A stretch of DNA of 64,000 nt from positions 434,001 to 498,000 of the forward strand of contig CAVQWX010000004.1 in assembly GCA_963717765.1 (NCBI GenBank), read 5' to 3'. The notes under the pieces were generated by a model. That model had not been told where the DNA came from. It did no database searches and saw only the letters and a program-made list of their open reading frames with translations. This document shows, in pieces, positions 41,783-50,875 of the stretch. The stretch comes from JACDER01 sp963717765. Lineage in GTDB: Bacteria > Actinomycetota > Thermoleophilia > Gaiellales > Gaiellaceae. The first letter of the stretch is position 1; every line of letters starts with the position of its first letter. Both the position numbers and the translations under genes were made by a program.

Positions 41783-43200
41783 TAAACCTCCTCCGGCCAG
41801 TGTGCGAGTGCTGCTCGTACGGGAATCGGGGACGCCTGTCCCAGCCCGCAGATCGACGTCTGCTCGAGGGCCTCCATCCATTCGTCCATCTTCTCCTGGG
41901 TCATCGCCAGCTCTCCTGCGAACACATGATGGAGTGCGCGGTTGCCGATGCGGCAGGGCGTGCACTTCTGGCAGGACTCTTCCGCAAAGAAGCGCATCGT
42001 CTCGGCCAGGAGGCGCTGCACCGGATACGAGGAGGGAAAGACCTGGAAGCCCGCCGAGCCGGGGCCGCAGCCCCACTCCGCCAGCGCTTCGCGCGTGAGC
42101 GGCACGTCGAGCGCCGCCGGCGGGAGGATCCCGCTCGCGGCGCCGCCCGGGACGATCGCTCCGATCTCGGCGGTGCCGCCGCCGGCGTAGTCGTCGATCA
42201 ACTGCCGCGCTGTCACGTCAAGAGGCGCGTCGTAGCAGCCGGGCCGCTCGACCGCACCGGATACGGACCAGAGCCGGCTGGGGGCCCATTCACGACGGGT
42301 GATTCGCGCGACATGGGCGAACGTCTCGACGTTCGAGATGAGCGTGGGGAGGCCGAGGTAGCCGTACTGGGCCGGGTACGGAGGACGCAGCCGCGGCATG
42401 CCGCGGCGGCCCTCCATCGACTCGAGCATCGCGGACTCCTCGCCGCAGACGTACGAGCCTGCGCCGACCACTATCTCCACCGCCGGGCCGCGTTCGTCGA
42501 TCGCCGCCTGCAGCCGGGCACGGGCGTTCGCGTATTCCTCCCGCAGATAGACGTACGCGTGATCGGTTTCGCAGAACCGCATCGCGAGCTCGAGCCCCTC
42601 GAGCACGAGGTGCGGCCGCAGCTCCATCAGGTAGCGGTCTTTGAAGGTGCCGGGCTCGCCCTCGTCGGCGTTGACGATGACCACACGCGGCGCTGGCTCG
42701 GCGCGGACGGCCTCCCACTTCCGCCACGCGGGGAAGCCCGCGCCGCCCATGCCCGTCAGGCCCGAATTGCGCAGCATCTCGACCAGCTCGCTGGGATCGA
42801 GCTCCGGCACGTCGCGCAGCTCGTCCGGTTCGAGCAGGAAGCTGTTCGCAGCGTGAGTGACGCCACCGGCGATCTCCTCGCCCTCGAGCCGCGCCGGGGC
42901 GAGGTCGCAGTGTCCGAGGCAGGCGACTTCCAGCTCATCCCGCCCGACGACCGCGCCGGCGCAGTCGCAGACGGGCCCTCGGCAGACGCGCGGCGTCTCG
43001 ATCGGGACGCGCAGGTAGGAGTAGAACGAGGCGACCTCGTGGACGTCCCCGCGCCGAAGGTTCATCGCATCCGCCAGAGCGTCGGCCAGCTCCGGCGTCA
43101 CCGGCCCGACCTCGCGCCGGATGCGGCCGAGATTCGCGAGGAGATGCGTCCGCTCTGTCGGGAGCTCTCTCAAAAGGGCTGGAAGCTGCAGGACGTCCAC
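41782..43200 (-). CDS. NAD-linked formate dehydrogenase, fused NuoE/NuoF-like subunit
   Basis: About 472 residues. The N-terminal 130 residues are NuoE-like: a helical part (ANLGRIRREVGPVTPELADA) then a thioredoxin-like [2Fe-2S] domain (VCRGPVCDC ... CLGHCDLAP). The rest is NuoF-like: FMN/NAD binding (NSGLTGMGGAGFPAWRKWEA, NADEGEPGTFKDRYLMELRP, GAGSYVCGEESAMLESMEGR) and the [4Fe-4S] motif ESCQKCTPCRIG. It takes electrons from FdhF to NAD+. The frame is open to 43401 but overlaps the divergent MarR gene; GTG 43200 is preferred because TAGAAT lies 5 nt upstream (TTG 43206 is an alternative). Confidence 0.9.
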   Translation of the reverse strand: MDVLQLPALLRELPTERTHLLANLGRIRREVGPVTPELADALADAMNLRRGDVHEVASFYSYLRVPIETPRVCRGPVCDCAGAVVGRDELEVACLGHCDLAPARLEGEEIAGGVTHAANSFLLEPDELRDVPELDPSELVEMLRNSGLTGMGGAGFPAWRKWEAVRAEPAPRVVIVNADEGEPGTFKDRYLMELRPHLVLEGLELAMRFCETDHAYVYLREEYANARARLQAAIDERGPAVEIVVGAGSYVCGEESAMLESMEGRRGMPRLRPPYPAQYGYLGLPTLISNVETFAHVARITRREWAPSRLWSVSGAVERPGCYDAPLDVTARQLIDDYAGGGTAEIGAIVPGGAASGILPPAALDVPLTREALAEWGCGPGSAGFQVFPSSYPVQRLLAETMRFFAEESCQKCTPCRIGNRALHHVFAGELAMTQEKMDEWMEALEQTSICGLGQASPIPVRAALAHWPEEV

Positions 43201-43205
43201 AGGCA

Positions 43206-43211
43206 ATTCTA
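43206..43211 (-). promoter_or_regulatory. -10 box of the formate dehydrogenase operon (leaderless)
   Basis: TAGAAT on the minus strand, 5 nt before GTG 43200. It lies in a 33-bp gap shared with the divergent MarR gene. Confidence 0.5.
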
Positions 43212-43233
43212 GGCCGGATCGCTGAGCGATATT

Positions 43234-43659
43234 GTGTCTGTTCTGCGTTCCGACGTGCCAACGGTCGAAGATGCCATTCGGGTGGCCGAGTTCCGTGTGG
43301 CGCTGCGCCGCTTCTTCCGCATGACCGAGATGGCCGCGCGCGAGAGCCGGCTCACGCCGCGCCAGTACTTGCTGCTCCTGCTCGTCAAGGGAGCGCCGCA
43401 CGGGAGCGAGCAGACGACGGTAGGCGAGCTGTGCAAGCGGCTCTACCTCGCCCAGAGCACGGTCACGGAGCTCGTCAGCCGCGCGGTCGACGCCGGGCTC
43501 GTGTCGGTGACGCGATCCGACCTCGACGGACGGGTGAGCGAGATTCGCCTGGCGGCCGAGGGCGAGCGGAGGCTCGCCGACTGCTTCGTCCGGCTCGAGG
43601 ACGAGCGGGAGTTGCTGCGCGCCGGGCTGGCCGAGCTAGACCGCTCCGTATCTGACTGA
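43234..43659 (+). CDS. MarR-family transcriptional regulator
   Basis: A 141-residue protein with a winged helix: RFFRMTEMAARESRLTPRQY (helix 1-2), TVGELCKRLYLAQSTVTELV (recognition helix), SRAVDAGLVSVTRSDLDGRV (wing) and a C-terminal dimer helix. MarR proteins repress nearby genes and release DNA on binding small ligands. It is divergent from the formate dehydrogenase operon with start codons only about 33 bp apart, so it is the prime candidate regulator of that operon. Start GTG 43234; an alternative GTG lies at 43252. Confidence 0.85.
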   Translation: MSVLRSDVPTVEDAIRVAEFRVALRRFFRMTEMAARESRLTPRQYLLLLLVKGAPHGSEQTTVGELCKRLYLAQSTVTELVSRAVDAGLVSVTRSDLDGRVSEIRLAAEGERRLADCFVRLEDERELLRAGLAELDRSVSD

Positions 43660-43731
43660 CAGCGGTGCTGTCAAGGATCGTCGACAATGCTGAAGCGGGA
43701 ACTTCGCATGGATTTTCCGCCCGTTAGCTCC

Positions 43732-43737
43732 TACACT
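43732..43737 (+). promoter_or_regulatory. -10 box (leaderless) of the CxCx4C protein gene
   Basis: TACACT, 7 nt before ATG 43745. Confidence 0.55.
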
Positions 43738-43744
43738 TGACGGG

Positions 43745-44080
43745 ATGCCGGAAGCCGCCCCCGAGCGAATCGCTGAGAACGAGGTCGTGTTGCGTGAGGT
43801 GAACGAGCGGATCGCGGAGAAGACGTCGGATCTCGAGATTCGCGGGCTCGCGGGCGGAGACGAGACGAGCGAATATCTCTGCTCGTGCGGGCGGCCCGAC
43901 TGCGACGACCTGGTCCGGATGACGCTGACGGAGTTCGCGGAAGTGCACGCGCGGGACGACCAGTTCGTGGTTGCGCACGGGCACGACAACCCGGAGATCG
44001 AAGAGATCGTCGCCGAGCACGGCGGGTACGCAGTCGTGCGCAAGAAGCCGGGCTTCAGGCCGCAAGACATCGCTGACTGA
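43745..44080 (+). CDS. CxCx4C small protein, paralogue 1
   Basis: A 111-residue acidic protein: LREVNERIAEKTSDLEIRG, then SEYLCSCGRPDCDDLVRMTL (Cys46, Cys48, Cys53), TEFAEVHARDDQFVVAHGHD and a C-terminal strand. Two paralogues lie at 61503 and 61882, sharing vNERl, CxCxx.xC, EY/EF..vra..rF.v..GH. Three cysteines plus a conserved His suggest a metal site. Function is unknown. It has a -10 box 7 nt upstream and no Shine-Dalgarno. Confidence 0.75.
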   Translation: MPEAAPERIAENEVVLREVNERIAEKTSDLEIRGLAGGDETSEYLCSCGRPDCDDLVRMTLTEFAEVHARDDQFVVAHGHDNPEIEEIVAEHGGYAVVRKKPGFRPQDIAD

Positions 44081-44117
44081 CGTTTAGCGCCCGCCTGGGG
44101 ACGGGGACGACCTCCGC

Positions 44118-46301
44118 ATGCGCGCGCTCGCGTGGACGGTCGTCAGCTTCCGCTACGCGATCGTCGCCGGCTGGATAGCGGCCGCCGTCGCGGCGGTGCT
44201 CTGGCTGCCACAGCTGCACCGCTCGAACGGCGGCGCCCTGTCCGACCTCGTCGCCAAGAGCTCGCCGGCGCTGCGGGAAGAGGCGCGCTCGGCCCAGCTC
44301 TTCGGCTCGCCCATTACACCGGACACGATGGTGGTCCAGCGCAACCCGGCCGGGCTGACGAAGGCCGAGCAAGCGCATGTGGTCACGCGGGCTCTCCGGA
44401 TCGATCAGCGTGGCTATCGCGACCTCCTCAGCATTTCGGTGGCGGTACCGATCCTCAACACGCTGGGGCTCCTGCCGGCGTCGCGCGAGCGCGGAACGAC
44501 CGCCCTTACGTACCTGTACTTCCCGCCGCGCTACGGCTTCGAGACGCGGGACGACCTCGCCCACACCTTCGCCAAGCACATCCCGCCCGAGGAAGGCCTA
44601 GCCGGCGTCACCGGCGCCGGCCCCGCGAGGATCACGGCATACCACGCGGTTCAGGACGCGCTTCCGATCGTCGCCGCCGCGACCGCGGTGCTGATTTTGC
44701 TGCTCGTCGGGATCAACTTCCTCTCGCCGCTGCCGGCGCTCCTCGTGCTGTGCGCGGGAGGGCTCTCGTACCTGGTGGACATCCGGCTCCTGGGCTGGAT
44801 CAGCGAGCGCACCGGCATATTGATCCCGAGCGAGATCGAACCGCTCCTCGTCGTGCTGCTGCTCGGGATCTCGACCGACTACGCGATCTTCTACCTCTCC
44901 GGACAGCGCCGCCGGCTGCAGGAGGGCGAAGAGCCGCTGAGTGCCGCACGTGCGGTGGCGGCGGAGTACACCCCTACGATTCTCGTCGCCGGCCTCACCG
45001 TGGCCGCCGGCACCGCCGCCCTGCTCGTCGCACGGCTGGGCTTCATGCGGGCCTTCGGACCCGGCCTCGCGCTCACGGCCCTCATCGGCGTCATCGTGTC
45101 GGTCACGTTCATGCCGGCCGTGATTGCGCTCTCCGGCCGGACGCTCTTCTGGCCGAAGCTCGCACGGGTCGCGCCCGAGCGGCCAGGGCGGCGCTCGTTG
45201 CGTGAGCGGGCCGCCTTCTGGTCGACCGCGCGGCCGCTCGCCCTGCTGATCGTGCTCGTGTGCGTCGCGGGGCTCGGCGCGGCGGCCAGCGGTCTCGCCC
45301 GTCTCGATCTCGGGTTCGGCCTCATCGGAGGCCTCCCGTCCGGGTCGGAGGCGGCCCGCGCCGCGAAGGCAGCGGGCAAGGGCTTCGCGCCCGGGATCCT
45401 CGGCCCGACGGAGATCGTGCTCGAGCGGACCGCGATCGGCGCCGATCGCGGCGGCCTCGACCGGCTCGAGCAACTGATCGGGAGGCAGCCGGGTATCGCC
45501 GGCGTGCTCGGGCCGCGCGAGGAGGGCGCGTTGCATCGGCGGGGGCTCGCCGTCACCAGCTCGGGCGACGCGGCTCGCTACGCGGTCGTCCTCTCGTCCG
45601 ACCCCTTCGAGGCACCCGCGATCAACGACCTGAGGTCGCTCGAAGGCCGGTTGCCGGATCTCGTGCGGCAAGCGGGCCTGTCCGCTCCCCACATCGAGGT
45701 GGGCGGTGCGACCGCGCTCGCGGGGGACACGATCGACGCCGTTCTAAACGACCTGGCCCGCGTCGCGCTTGTGGTGGTGCTGGTGGACTTTCTGCTGCTC
45801 GCGTTCTTCCTGCGCGCGGTGATCGCGCCGCTGTACCTGCTGGCGGCCAGCGTCCTCGCCCTGGCGGCCACCCTCGGACTTACAGCGTATGTATTCCAGG
45901 GCCTGCTCGGCTATCCGAGCATCACGTACTTCGTCCCGTTCGCGACCGCGGTGCTGCTCGTGGCGCTCGGATCGGACTACAACGTCTTCGTCGCCGGCCG
46001 GATCTGGGAGGAGGCGCGAGAGCAGCCGCTGCGCCAGGCGGTCGCGACCGCCGCCCCGCGGGCGGCCCGCGCGATCACCGTGGCCGGCCTCGTTCTGGCC
46101 GGAAGCTTCGCGCTGCTCGCGCTCGTCCCTCTGCGCTCCTTCGCCGAGCTCGCGTTCGCGATGGCGGTGGGCATCCTCATCGACTCGTTCATTGTCCGGT
46201 CGTTCCTCGTCCCGGCGCTCATCTCGCTCTTCGGCACGGTCGGCAGCTGGCCGGGACGCAGGCTGCGGACCAGCGACGAGCTCGAAGCCGCGGGCGCGTA
46301 G
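44118..46301 (+). CDS. MMPL-family RND transporter
   Basis: A 727-residue protein with 12 helices in two six-helix blocks, each preceded by an extracytoplasmic domain. Key segments: FRYAIVAGWIAAAVAAVLWL at the N-terminus, LLVVLLLGISTDYAIFYLSG (helix 4 with the proton-relay Asp-Tyr) followed by QRRRLQEGEE, and FVPFATAVLLVALGSDYNVF in the second half. MMPL proteins export lipids or hydrophobic compounds driven by protons. Neighbours give no clear substrate. Confidence 0.9.
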   Translation: MRALAWTVVSFRYAIVAGWIAAAVAAVLWLPQLHRSNGGALSDLVAKSSPALREEARSAQLFGSPITPDTMVVQRNPAGLTKAEQAHVVTRALRIDQRGYRDLLSISVAVPILNTLGLLPASRERGTTALTYLYFPPRYGFETRDDLAHTFAKHIPPEEGLAGVTGAGPARITAYHAVQDALPIVAAATAVLILLLVGINFLSPLPALLVLCAGGLSYLVDIRLLGWISERTGILIPSEIEPLLVVLLLGISTDYAIFYLSGQRRRLQEGEEPLSAARAVAAEYTPTILVAGLTVAAGTAALLVARLGFMRAFGPGLALTALIGVIVSVTFMPAVIALSGRTLFWPKLARVAPERPGRRSLRERAAFWSTARPLALLIVLVCVAGLGAAASGLARLDLGFGLIGGLPSGSEAARAAKAAGKGFAPGILGPTEIVLERTAIGADRGGLDRLEQLIGRQPGIAGVLGPREEGALHRRGLAVTSSGDAARYAVVLSSDPFEAPAINDLRSLEGRLPDLVRQAGLSAPHIEVGGATALAGDTIDAVLNDLARVALVVVLVDFLLLAFFLRAVIAPLYLLAASVLALAATLGLTAYVFQGLLGYPSITYFVPFATAVLLVALGSDYNVFVAGRIWEEAREQPLRQAVATAAPRAARAITVAGLVLAGSFALLALVPLRSFAELAFAMAVGILIDSFIVRSFLVPALISLFGTVGSWPGRRLRTSDELEAAGA

Positions 46302-46341
46302 GTCACGTTTCTGCGAAATCAGCCCAGGGAACAGTTTCGGA

Positions 46342-48084
46342 ATGCGAATGATCGCCGAGCGGCTTCTGCACGACAACGCGCGGACGCCGGCGCGGGTCGA
46401 CGGCTACGCGCCCATCGCGGACTACGCCGTCATCGGGGACGGGCGGACGCTTGCGCTCGTCGCCGCCGACGGCGCGATCGATTGGCTCGCCCTCCCGAAC
46501 ATCGCGGGGGAGCCTCTCCTGGCTGCGCTCCTCGACGCCGAAAGTGGGCACAGCTTCCGCCTCGCGCCCTCCGGCGAGGCAACCGTCACGCGCCGCTACC
46601 TGCCGGAGACGAATGTCCTCGAGACGACCTTCGAGACGCCGACGGGCGTCCTCACGGTCACGGACGCATTCACGGTCGACGACGGCGAGCTGCTCCCCTG
46701 GCTCGAGCTCGTGCGCTCGGTGGAATGTGCGACAGGGAGCGTCGAGGTGGAGTGGCAGTTCCGTCCTGCGCCGCACGCCGAGGGACGCTTCCGGCTGCAC
46801 ACCTGGAACGCCGGCGCGGGCAGCTTCGAGCTCGCGAACGGCGACAGCGCGCTCTTCGCCCTCGTCTACTGCGTCGACGGACCGCTCCCGACGCCCGTCC
46901 GCGACGACGTCGAGCAGCGCCTGCACTCGACTGTCTCGTGGTGGAAACGCTGGGTCGAGCGCCACGAGTACGACGGTCCCTGGGCGGACGAGGTGCTGCG
47001 CAGCGCGTTCGCGCTGAAGCTCCTGACTCACTCGCCGACCGGCGCCATGGCGGCGGCGGCGACGACCTCCCTGCCGGAGAAGATCGGCGGCGACCGCAAC
47101 TGGGATTACCGCTTCTGCTGGGTCCGTGACTCCGCGTTCGCGCTGGACGCGCTACTGCGCATCGGGCGCCTCGAGCTCGTGCATTCCGCCCTGCGCTGGC
47201 TGTTGGACGCGGTGAAGTGCACCCATCCGCGCCTCAACGTCCTGTACGACCTCGAGGGCCGGGTGCCCACCGACTGCGTGGAGCTCCAGCTTCCCGGTTA
47301 CCGCGGATCGCGGCCCGTGCGCAAGGGCAACACCGCTGCGCCGCAGATCCAGCTCGGCTGCTACGGCGACCTGCTCGAGACCGTCTGGCTGTACGTCCGG
47401 GACGGCCACGACCTGGGCCCGGAGGTCGGGCTCAGGATCGCCGAGGTGGCGAGCTTCGCCGGCCGGATCTGGCGTAACGAGGACTCCGGCATCTGGGAGC
47501 TCGACGACCTGCAGCAGTACACGATCTCGAAGATGGGCTGCTGGGTCGCACTCGACCGCGCCCTCAAGCTTGCCGAGCGCGGGGCGATACCCGGTGACGA
47601 CAGCGACCTCTGGAGGCGCGAGCGCGAGCAGGTCCGTGACTTCGTGGAGACGCGTTGCTGGTCGGACCGCCGCAACAGCTACACGTTCTACGCGGGGACG
47701 GACAAGCTCGACGCGAGCGTGCTCCTCGCCGCCCGGAGCGGGTTCGCCGATCCTCGGGGCCAGCGGATCGCCGGCACGATCGCCGCCGTCCAGGAGGAGC
47801 TCGCAGAGGGGCCGTTCGTCTACCGCTACAGCGGTACGCAAGAGCTGGAAGGAGCCTTCCTCGCCTGCTCTTTCTGGCTCGTGCAGGCTCTCGCACGAGC
47901 CGGGCGCCTCGAGGATGCAAGGTCGCTCATGGACGACGCGGTCGCGCTCTCGAACGACGTCGGCCTCTTTTCCGAGGAGATCGACCCGGAATCCGGCGAG
48001 CTGCTCGGCAACGTCCCGCAGGCGCTCACGCATCTCGCGCTCATCGACGCCGCCGGCGCGGTCCAGGACCTGGAGGAGTCGTGA
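46342..48084 (+). CDS. Glycoside hydrolase family 15 protein (trehalase/glucoamylase-like)
   Basis: A 580-residue GH15 protein. The N-terminal beta-sandwich begins YAPIADYAVIGDGRTLALVA; the (alpha/alpha)6 catalytic barrel contains GGDRNWDYRFCWVRDSAFAL (from about 249), RKGNTAAPQIQLGCYGDLLE and the C-terminal SEEIDPESGELLGNVPQALT that holds the catalytic base region. Actinobacterial members often hydrolyse trehalose or alpha-glucans in the cytoplasm; no signal peptide is present. ATG 46342 or 46348 may be used. Its stop overlaps the SDR start (GTGA). Confidence 0.92.
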   Translation: MRMIAERLLHDNARTPARVDGYAPIADYAVIGDGRTLALVAADGAIDWLALPNIAGEPLLAALLDAESGHSFRLAPSGEATVTRRYLPETNVLETTFETPTGVLTVTDAFTVDDGELLPWLELVRSVECATGSVEVEWQFRPAPHAEGRFRLHTWNAGAGSFELANGDSALFALVYCVDGPLPTPVRDDVEQRLHSTVSWWKRWVERHEYDGPWADEVLRSAFALKLLTHSPTGAMAAAATTSLPEKIGGDRNWDYRFCWVRDSAFALDALLRIGRLELVHSALRWLLDAVKCTHPRLNVLYDLEGRVPTDCVELQLPGYRGSRPVRKGNTAAPQIQLGCYGDLLETVWLYVRDGHDLGPEVGLRIAEVASFAGRIWRNEDSGIWELDDLQQYTISKMGCWVALDRALKLAERGAIPGDDSDLWRREREQVRDFVETRCWSDRRNSYTFYAGTDKLDASVLLAARSGFADPRGQRIAGTIAAVQEELAEGPFVYRYSGTQELEGAFLACSFWLVQALARAGRLEDARSLMDDAVALSNDVGLFSEEIDPESGELLGNVPQALTHLALIDAAGAVQDLEES

Positions 48085-49070
48085 GCGATGTCGTCGTCGT
48101 CACCGGTGCATCCGCAGGCGTCGGCCGCGCGACGGTGCGCAAGTTTGCCGAGGACGGGGCCAGGATCGGGTTGATCGCACGCGGCCGGCCCGGGCTCGAG
48201 CACGCGAAGCGCGAGGTCGAGGAGCGCGGGGGAGAGGCGCTCGTCCTGCCGTGCGATGTCGCAGACCCGGCCGCGGTCGACGCCGCGGCCTCGGCGGTCG
48301 AGGAGGCCTTCGGGCCGATCGACGTATGGGTGAACGACGCGATGGTGACCGTCTACGCCGAGTTCACCGACATCGAGCCGGAGGAGTTCGAGCGCGCGTC
48401 CCACGTGACCTATCTCGGGACGGTGTGGGGGACGCGCGCCGCTCTGAAGCGCATGCTTCCGCGCGACCGCGGCTCGATCGTCCAGGTCAGCTCCGCCCTC
48501 GCCTACCGCGGGATCCCCCTCCAGTCCGCCTACTGCGGCGCCAAGCACGCGATCAAGGGATTCACCGAATCGGTCATCACCGAGCTGCTCCACAACGGGT
48601 CGAACGTCCACATAGGGATGGTGCAACTCCCCGGGCTGAACACGCCCCAGTTCACGTGGGGACGGACGAAGCTTCCCAAGCAGACGCAGCCGGTGCCGCC
48701 CATCTATCAGCCCGAGCTCGCCGCCGACGCCATCCATTTCTGCGCCTACAACGGGCGGCGCGAGATCTACGTCGGCTACCCGACGGTGAAGACGATCGTC
48801 GGGGAGAAGGTCGCACCCTGGCTTGTCGACCGCTACCTCGCTCGGAACGGCTACGACGCGCAGCAGACCGACGAGCCGCTCGATCCGGAGGGGCACGACA
48901 ACCTGTTCGAGCCCGTGGAGGAGGACCGCGGAGCGCACGGGCCGTTCGACGACCGGGCTCGCAGCAGCAGCGTCCAGTACCTGTTCGCGAAGCATCGCGG
49001 GCTCGTGGTGCTCGCCGGCCTAGGCGTGGCCGCCGCCGCGGCGGCCGGCGTCTCCGCGATTCGAAGCTGA
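48081..49070 (+). CDS. SDR-family oxidoreductase with C-terminal hydrophobic tail
   Basis: A 329-residue short-chain dehydrogenase: cofactor motif VVVVTGASAGVGRATVRKFA, GPIDVWVNDAMVTVYAEF (degenerate NNAG), catalytic SSALAYRGIPLQSAYCGAKH (Ser, Tyr-x-x-x-Lys). An extension of about 90 residues ends in a hydrophobic helix (GLVVLAGLGVAAAAAAGVSA), suggesting tail anchoring. GTG overlaps the GH15 stop. The next gene starts 11 nt downstream with its own AGGAG. Confidence 0.88.
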   Translation: MSDVVVVTGASAGVGRATVRKFAEDGARIGLIARGRPGLEHAKREVEERGGEALVLPCDVADPAAVDAAASAVEEAFGPIDVWVNDAMVTVYAEFTDIEPEEFERASHVTYLGTVWGTRAALKRMLPRDRGSIVQVSSALAYRGIPLQSAYCGAKHAIKGFTESVITELLHNGSNVHIGMVQLPGLNTPQFTWGRTKLPKQTQPVPPIYQPELAADAIHFCAYNGRREIYVGYPTVKTIVGEKVAPWLVDRYLARNGYDAQQTDEPLDPEGHDNLFEPVEEDRGAHGPFDDRARSSSVQYLFAKHRGLVVLAGLGVAAAAAAGVSAIRS

Positions 49071-49081
49071 AAGGAGTTCCC

Positions 49082-50875
49082 ATGGCACAGCTGGTATCCG
49101 ATTTCGTGCTCGAGCGCCTCACCGAATGGGGCGTGCACCGCGTCTACGGCTATCCCGGAGACGGCATCAACTCGTTCCTCGGCGCGTTCGACCGCGCCGA
49201 AGGCGACCCCGAGTTCACTCAGGTCCGGCACGAGGAAATGGCCGCGTTCATGGCGTGCGCGCACGCCAAGTTCACCGGCGAGATCGGCGTGTGCATCGCC
49301 ACCTCCGGCCCCGGCGCCATCCACCTGCTGAACGGGCTCTACGACGCCAAGCTCGACCACGCGCCGGTCCTGGCGCTGATCGGCCAGCAGAAGCGGATCT
49401 CGCTCGGCGCGCACTACCAGCAGGAGGTGGACCTGCAGACGCTCTTCAAGGACGTGTCCGAGTTCGTGTACGAGTGCATGCATCCCGCGCAGGCGCGGCA
49501 CCTGATCGACCGCGGCATCCGGACGGCTCTCGCGCAGCGCGGCGTCGCCACCATCATCTTCCCCGCGGACGTTCAGGAGGAGGAGGCCGCGGAGCCTCCG
49601 CGCACGCACGGCGCTGTCTACTCCTCCGTCGGATACTCGACGCCTCGCATCGTTCCCGAGCCGGTCGATCTCCAGCGCGCGGCGGACATCCTGAACGAGG
49701 GAGAGAAGGTCGCGATGCTGATCGGACAGGGCGCGCGGGGCGCCGCCGACGAGGTCGTGGAAACGGCTGAGCTGCTCGGGGCGGGCGTGGCGAAAGCGCT
49801 GCTCGGCAAGGCCGTCCTCCCGGACGACCTGCCCTTCGTCACCGGGTCGATCGGCCTGCTCGGATCGAAGCCGTCCTACGAGATGATGATGGGCTGCGAC
49901 ACGCTCTTCATGGTCGGGACGAGCTTCCCGTACTCGGAATGGCTGCCCCAAGAGGGGCAGGCGAAGGCCGTCGAGATCGACGTCGACGCCCGGATGATCG
50001 GCATCCGCTATCCGCTCGACGTGCCGCTTGTCGGCGACGCCAAGGCGACGCTGAAGGAGCTGATCCCGCTGCTCGAGCGCAAGGAGGACCGCTCGTGGCG
50101 GGAGGAGATCGAGGGGAACGTGCGCGACTGGTGGGAGATCGTCGAGGAGGTGTCGATGCAGGACGCCGACCCGATGAACCCGCAGCGGGTCGTCTGGGAG
50201 CTGAACGCGCATCTGCCTGCGGACGCGATCCTGTGCGCGGACTCAGGCTCGTCCACGAACTGGTTCGCGCGGCAGCTCAAGGTGAAGAAAGGCAACCTGG
50301 CCTCGCTCTCGGGCACGCTGGCGACCATGGGCGACGGCGTGCCCTACGCGATCGCGGCCAAGTTCGCATTCCCGCAGCGGCCGGTGATCGCCTTCGTGGG
50401 CGACGGGGCCTTCCAGATGAACGGGATGAACGAGCTCCTGACCGTGAAGAAGTACTGGGAGCAGAACTGGAAGGAGCATCCGGCGCTCGTCTTCTGCGTC
50501 TTCAACAACCAGGACCTGAACCAGGTGACCTGGGAGCAGCGCGTCCTCTCGGGCGATCCCCGCTTTGCGGGCTCGCAGCAGATCCCGGACTTCCCCGCCG
50601 CCCGCTACGCGGAACTGATCGGCCTCGCCGGCATCCGCTGCGACGACGGTGACAAGGTGTCCGGCGCGTGGCACGAGGCGCTCAACGCCGGCCGGCCGTG
50701 CGTGCTCGAGGTGGTCGTCGACCGCAACGTGCCCCCGCTGCCCCCGCACATCAAGCTCGACATGGCCAAGAAGATGGGCATGGCTCTGATCGGCGGTGAC
50801 GAGGACGCGGGCGGGATCATGGAGAAGTCGCTCAAAGGCAAGCTCGCAGAGCTCAAGCAGAAGCTACCGTCGTAG
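49082..50875 (+). CDS. Thiamine-pyrophosphate enzyme, pyruvate oxidase/acetolactate synthase-like
   Basis: A 597-residue enzyme with the three-domain TPP layout: N-terminal PYR domain with the catalytic Glu (FTQVRHEEMAAFMACAHAKF), a central FAD/nucleotide-like domain, and a C-terminal PP domain with the TPP motif FVGDGAFQMNGMNELLTVKK ... FNNQDLNQ (GDG...NN). It most resembles PoxB-type pyruvate oxidases. It would decarboxylate a 2-keto acid. ATG 49082 has AGGAG 5 nt upstream. The enolase-family gene starts directly at its stop codon. Confidence 0.9.
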   Translation: MAQLVSDFVLERLTEWGVHRVYGYPGDGINSFLGAFDRAEGDPEFTQVRHEEMAAFMACAHAKFTGEIGVCIATSGPGAIHLLNGLYDAKLDHAPVLALIGQQKRISLGAHYQQEVDLQTLFKDVSEFVYECMHPAQARHLIDRGIRTALAQRGVATIIFPADVQEEEAAEPPRTHGAVYSSVGYSTPRIVPEPVDLQRAADILNEGEKVAMLIGQGARGAADEVVETAELLGAGVAKALLGKAVLPDDLPFVTGSIGLLGSKPSYEMMMGCDTLFMVGTSFPYSEWLPQEGQAKAVEIDVDARMIGIRYPLDVPLVGDAKATLKELIPLLERKEDRSWREEIEGNVRDWWEIVEEVSMQDADPMNPQRVVWELNAHLPADAILCADSGSSTNWFARQLKVKKGNLASLSGTLATMGDGVPYAIAAKFAFPQRPVIAFVGDGAFQMNGMNELLTVKKYWEQNWKEHPALVFCVFNNQDLNQVTWEQRVLSGDPRFAGSQQIPDFPAARYAELIGLAGIRCDDGDKVSGAWHEALNAGRPCVLEVVVDRNVPPLPPHIKLDMAKKMGMALIGGDEDAGGIMEKSLKGKLAELKQKLPS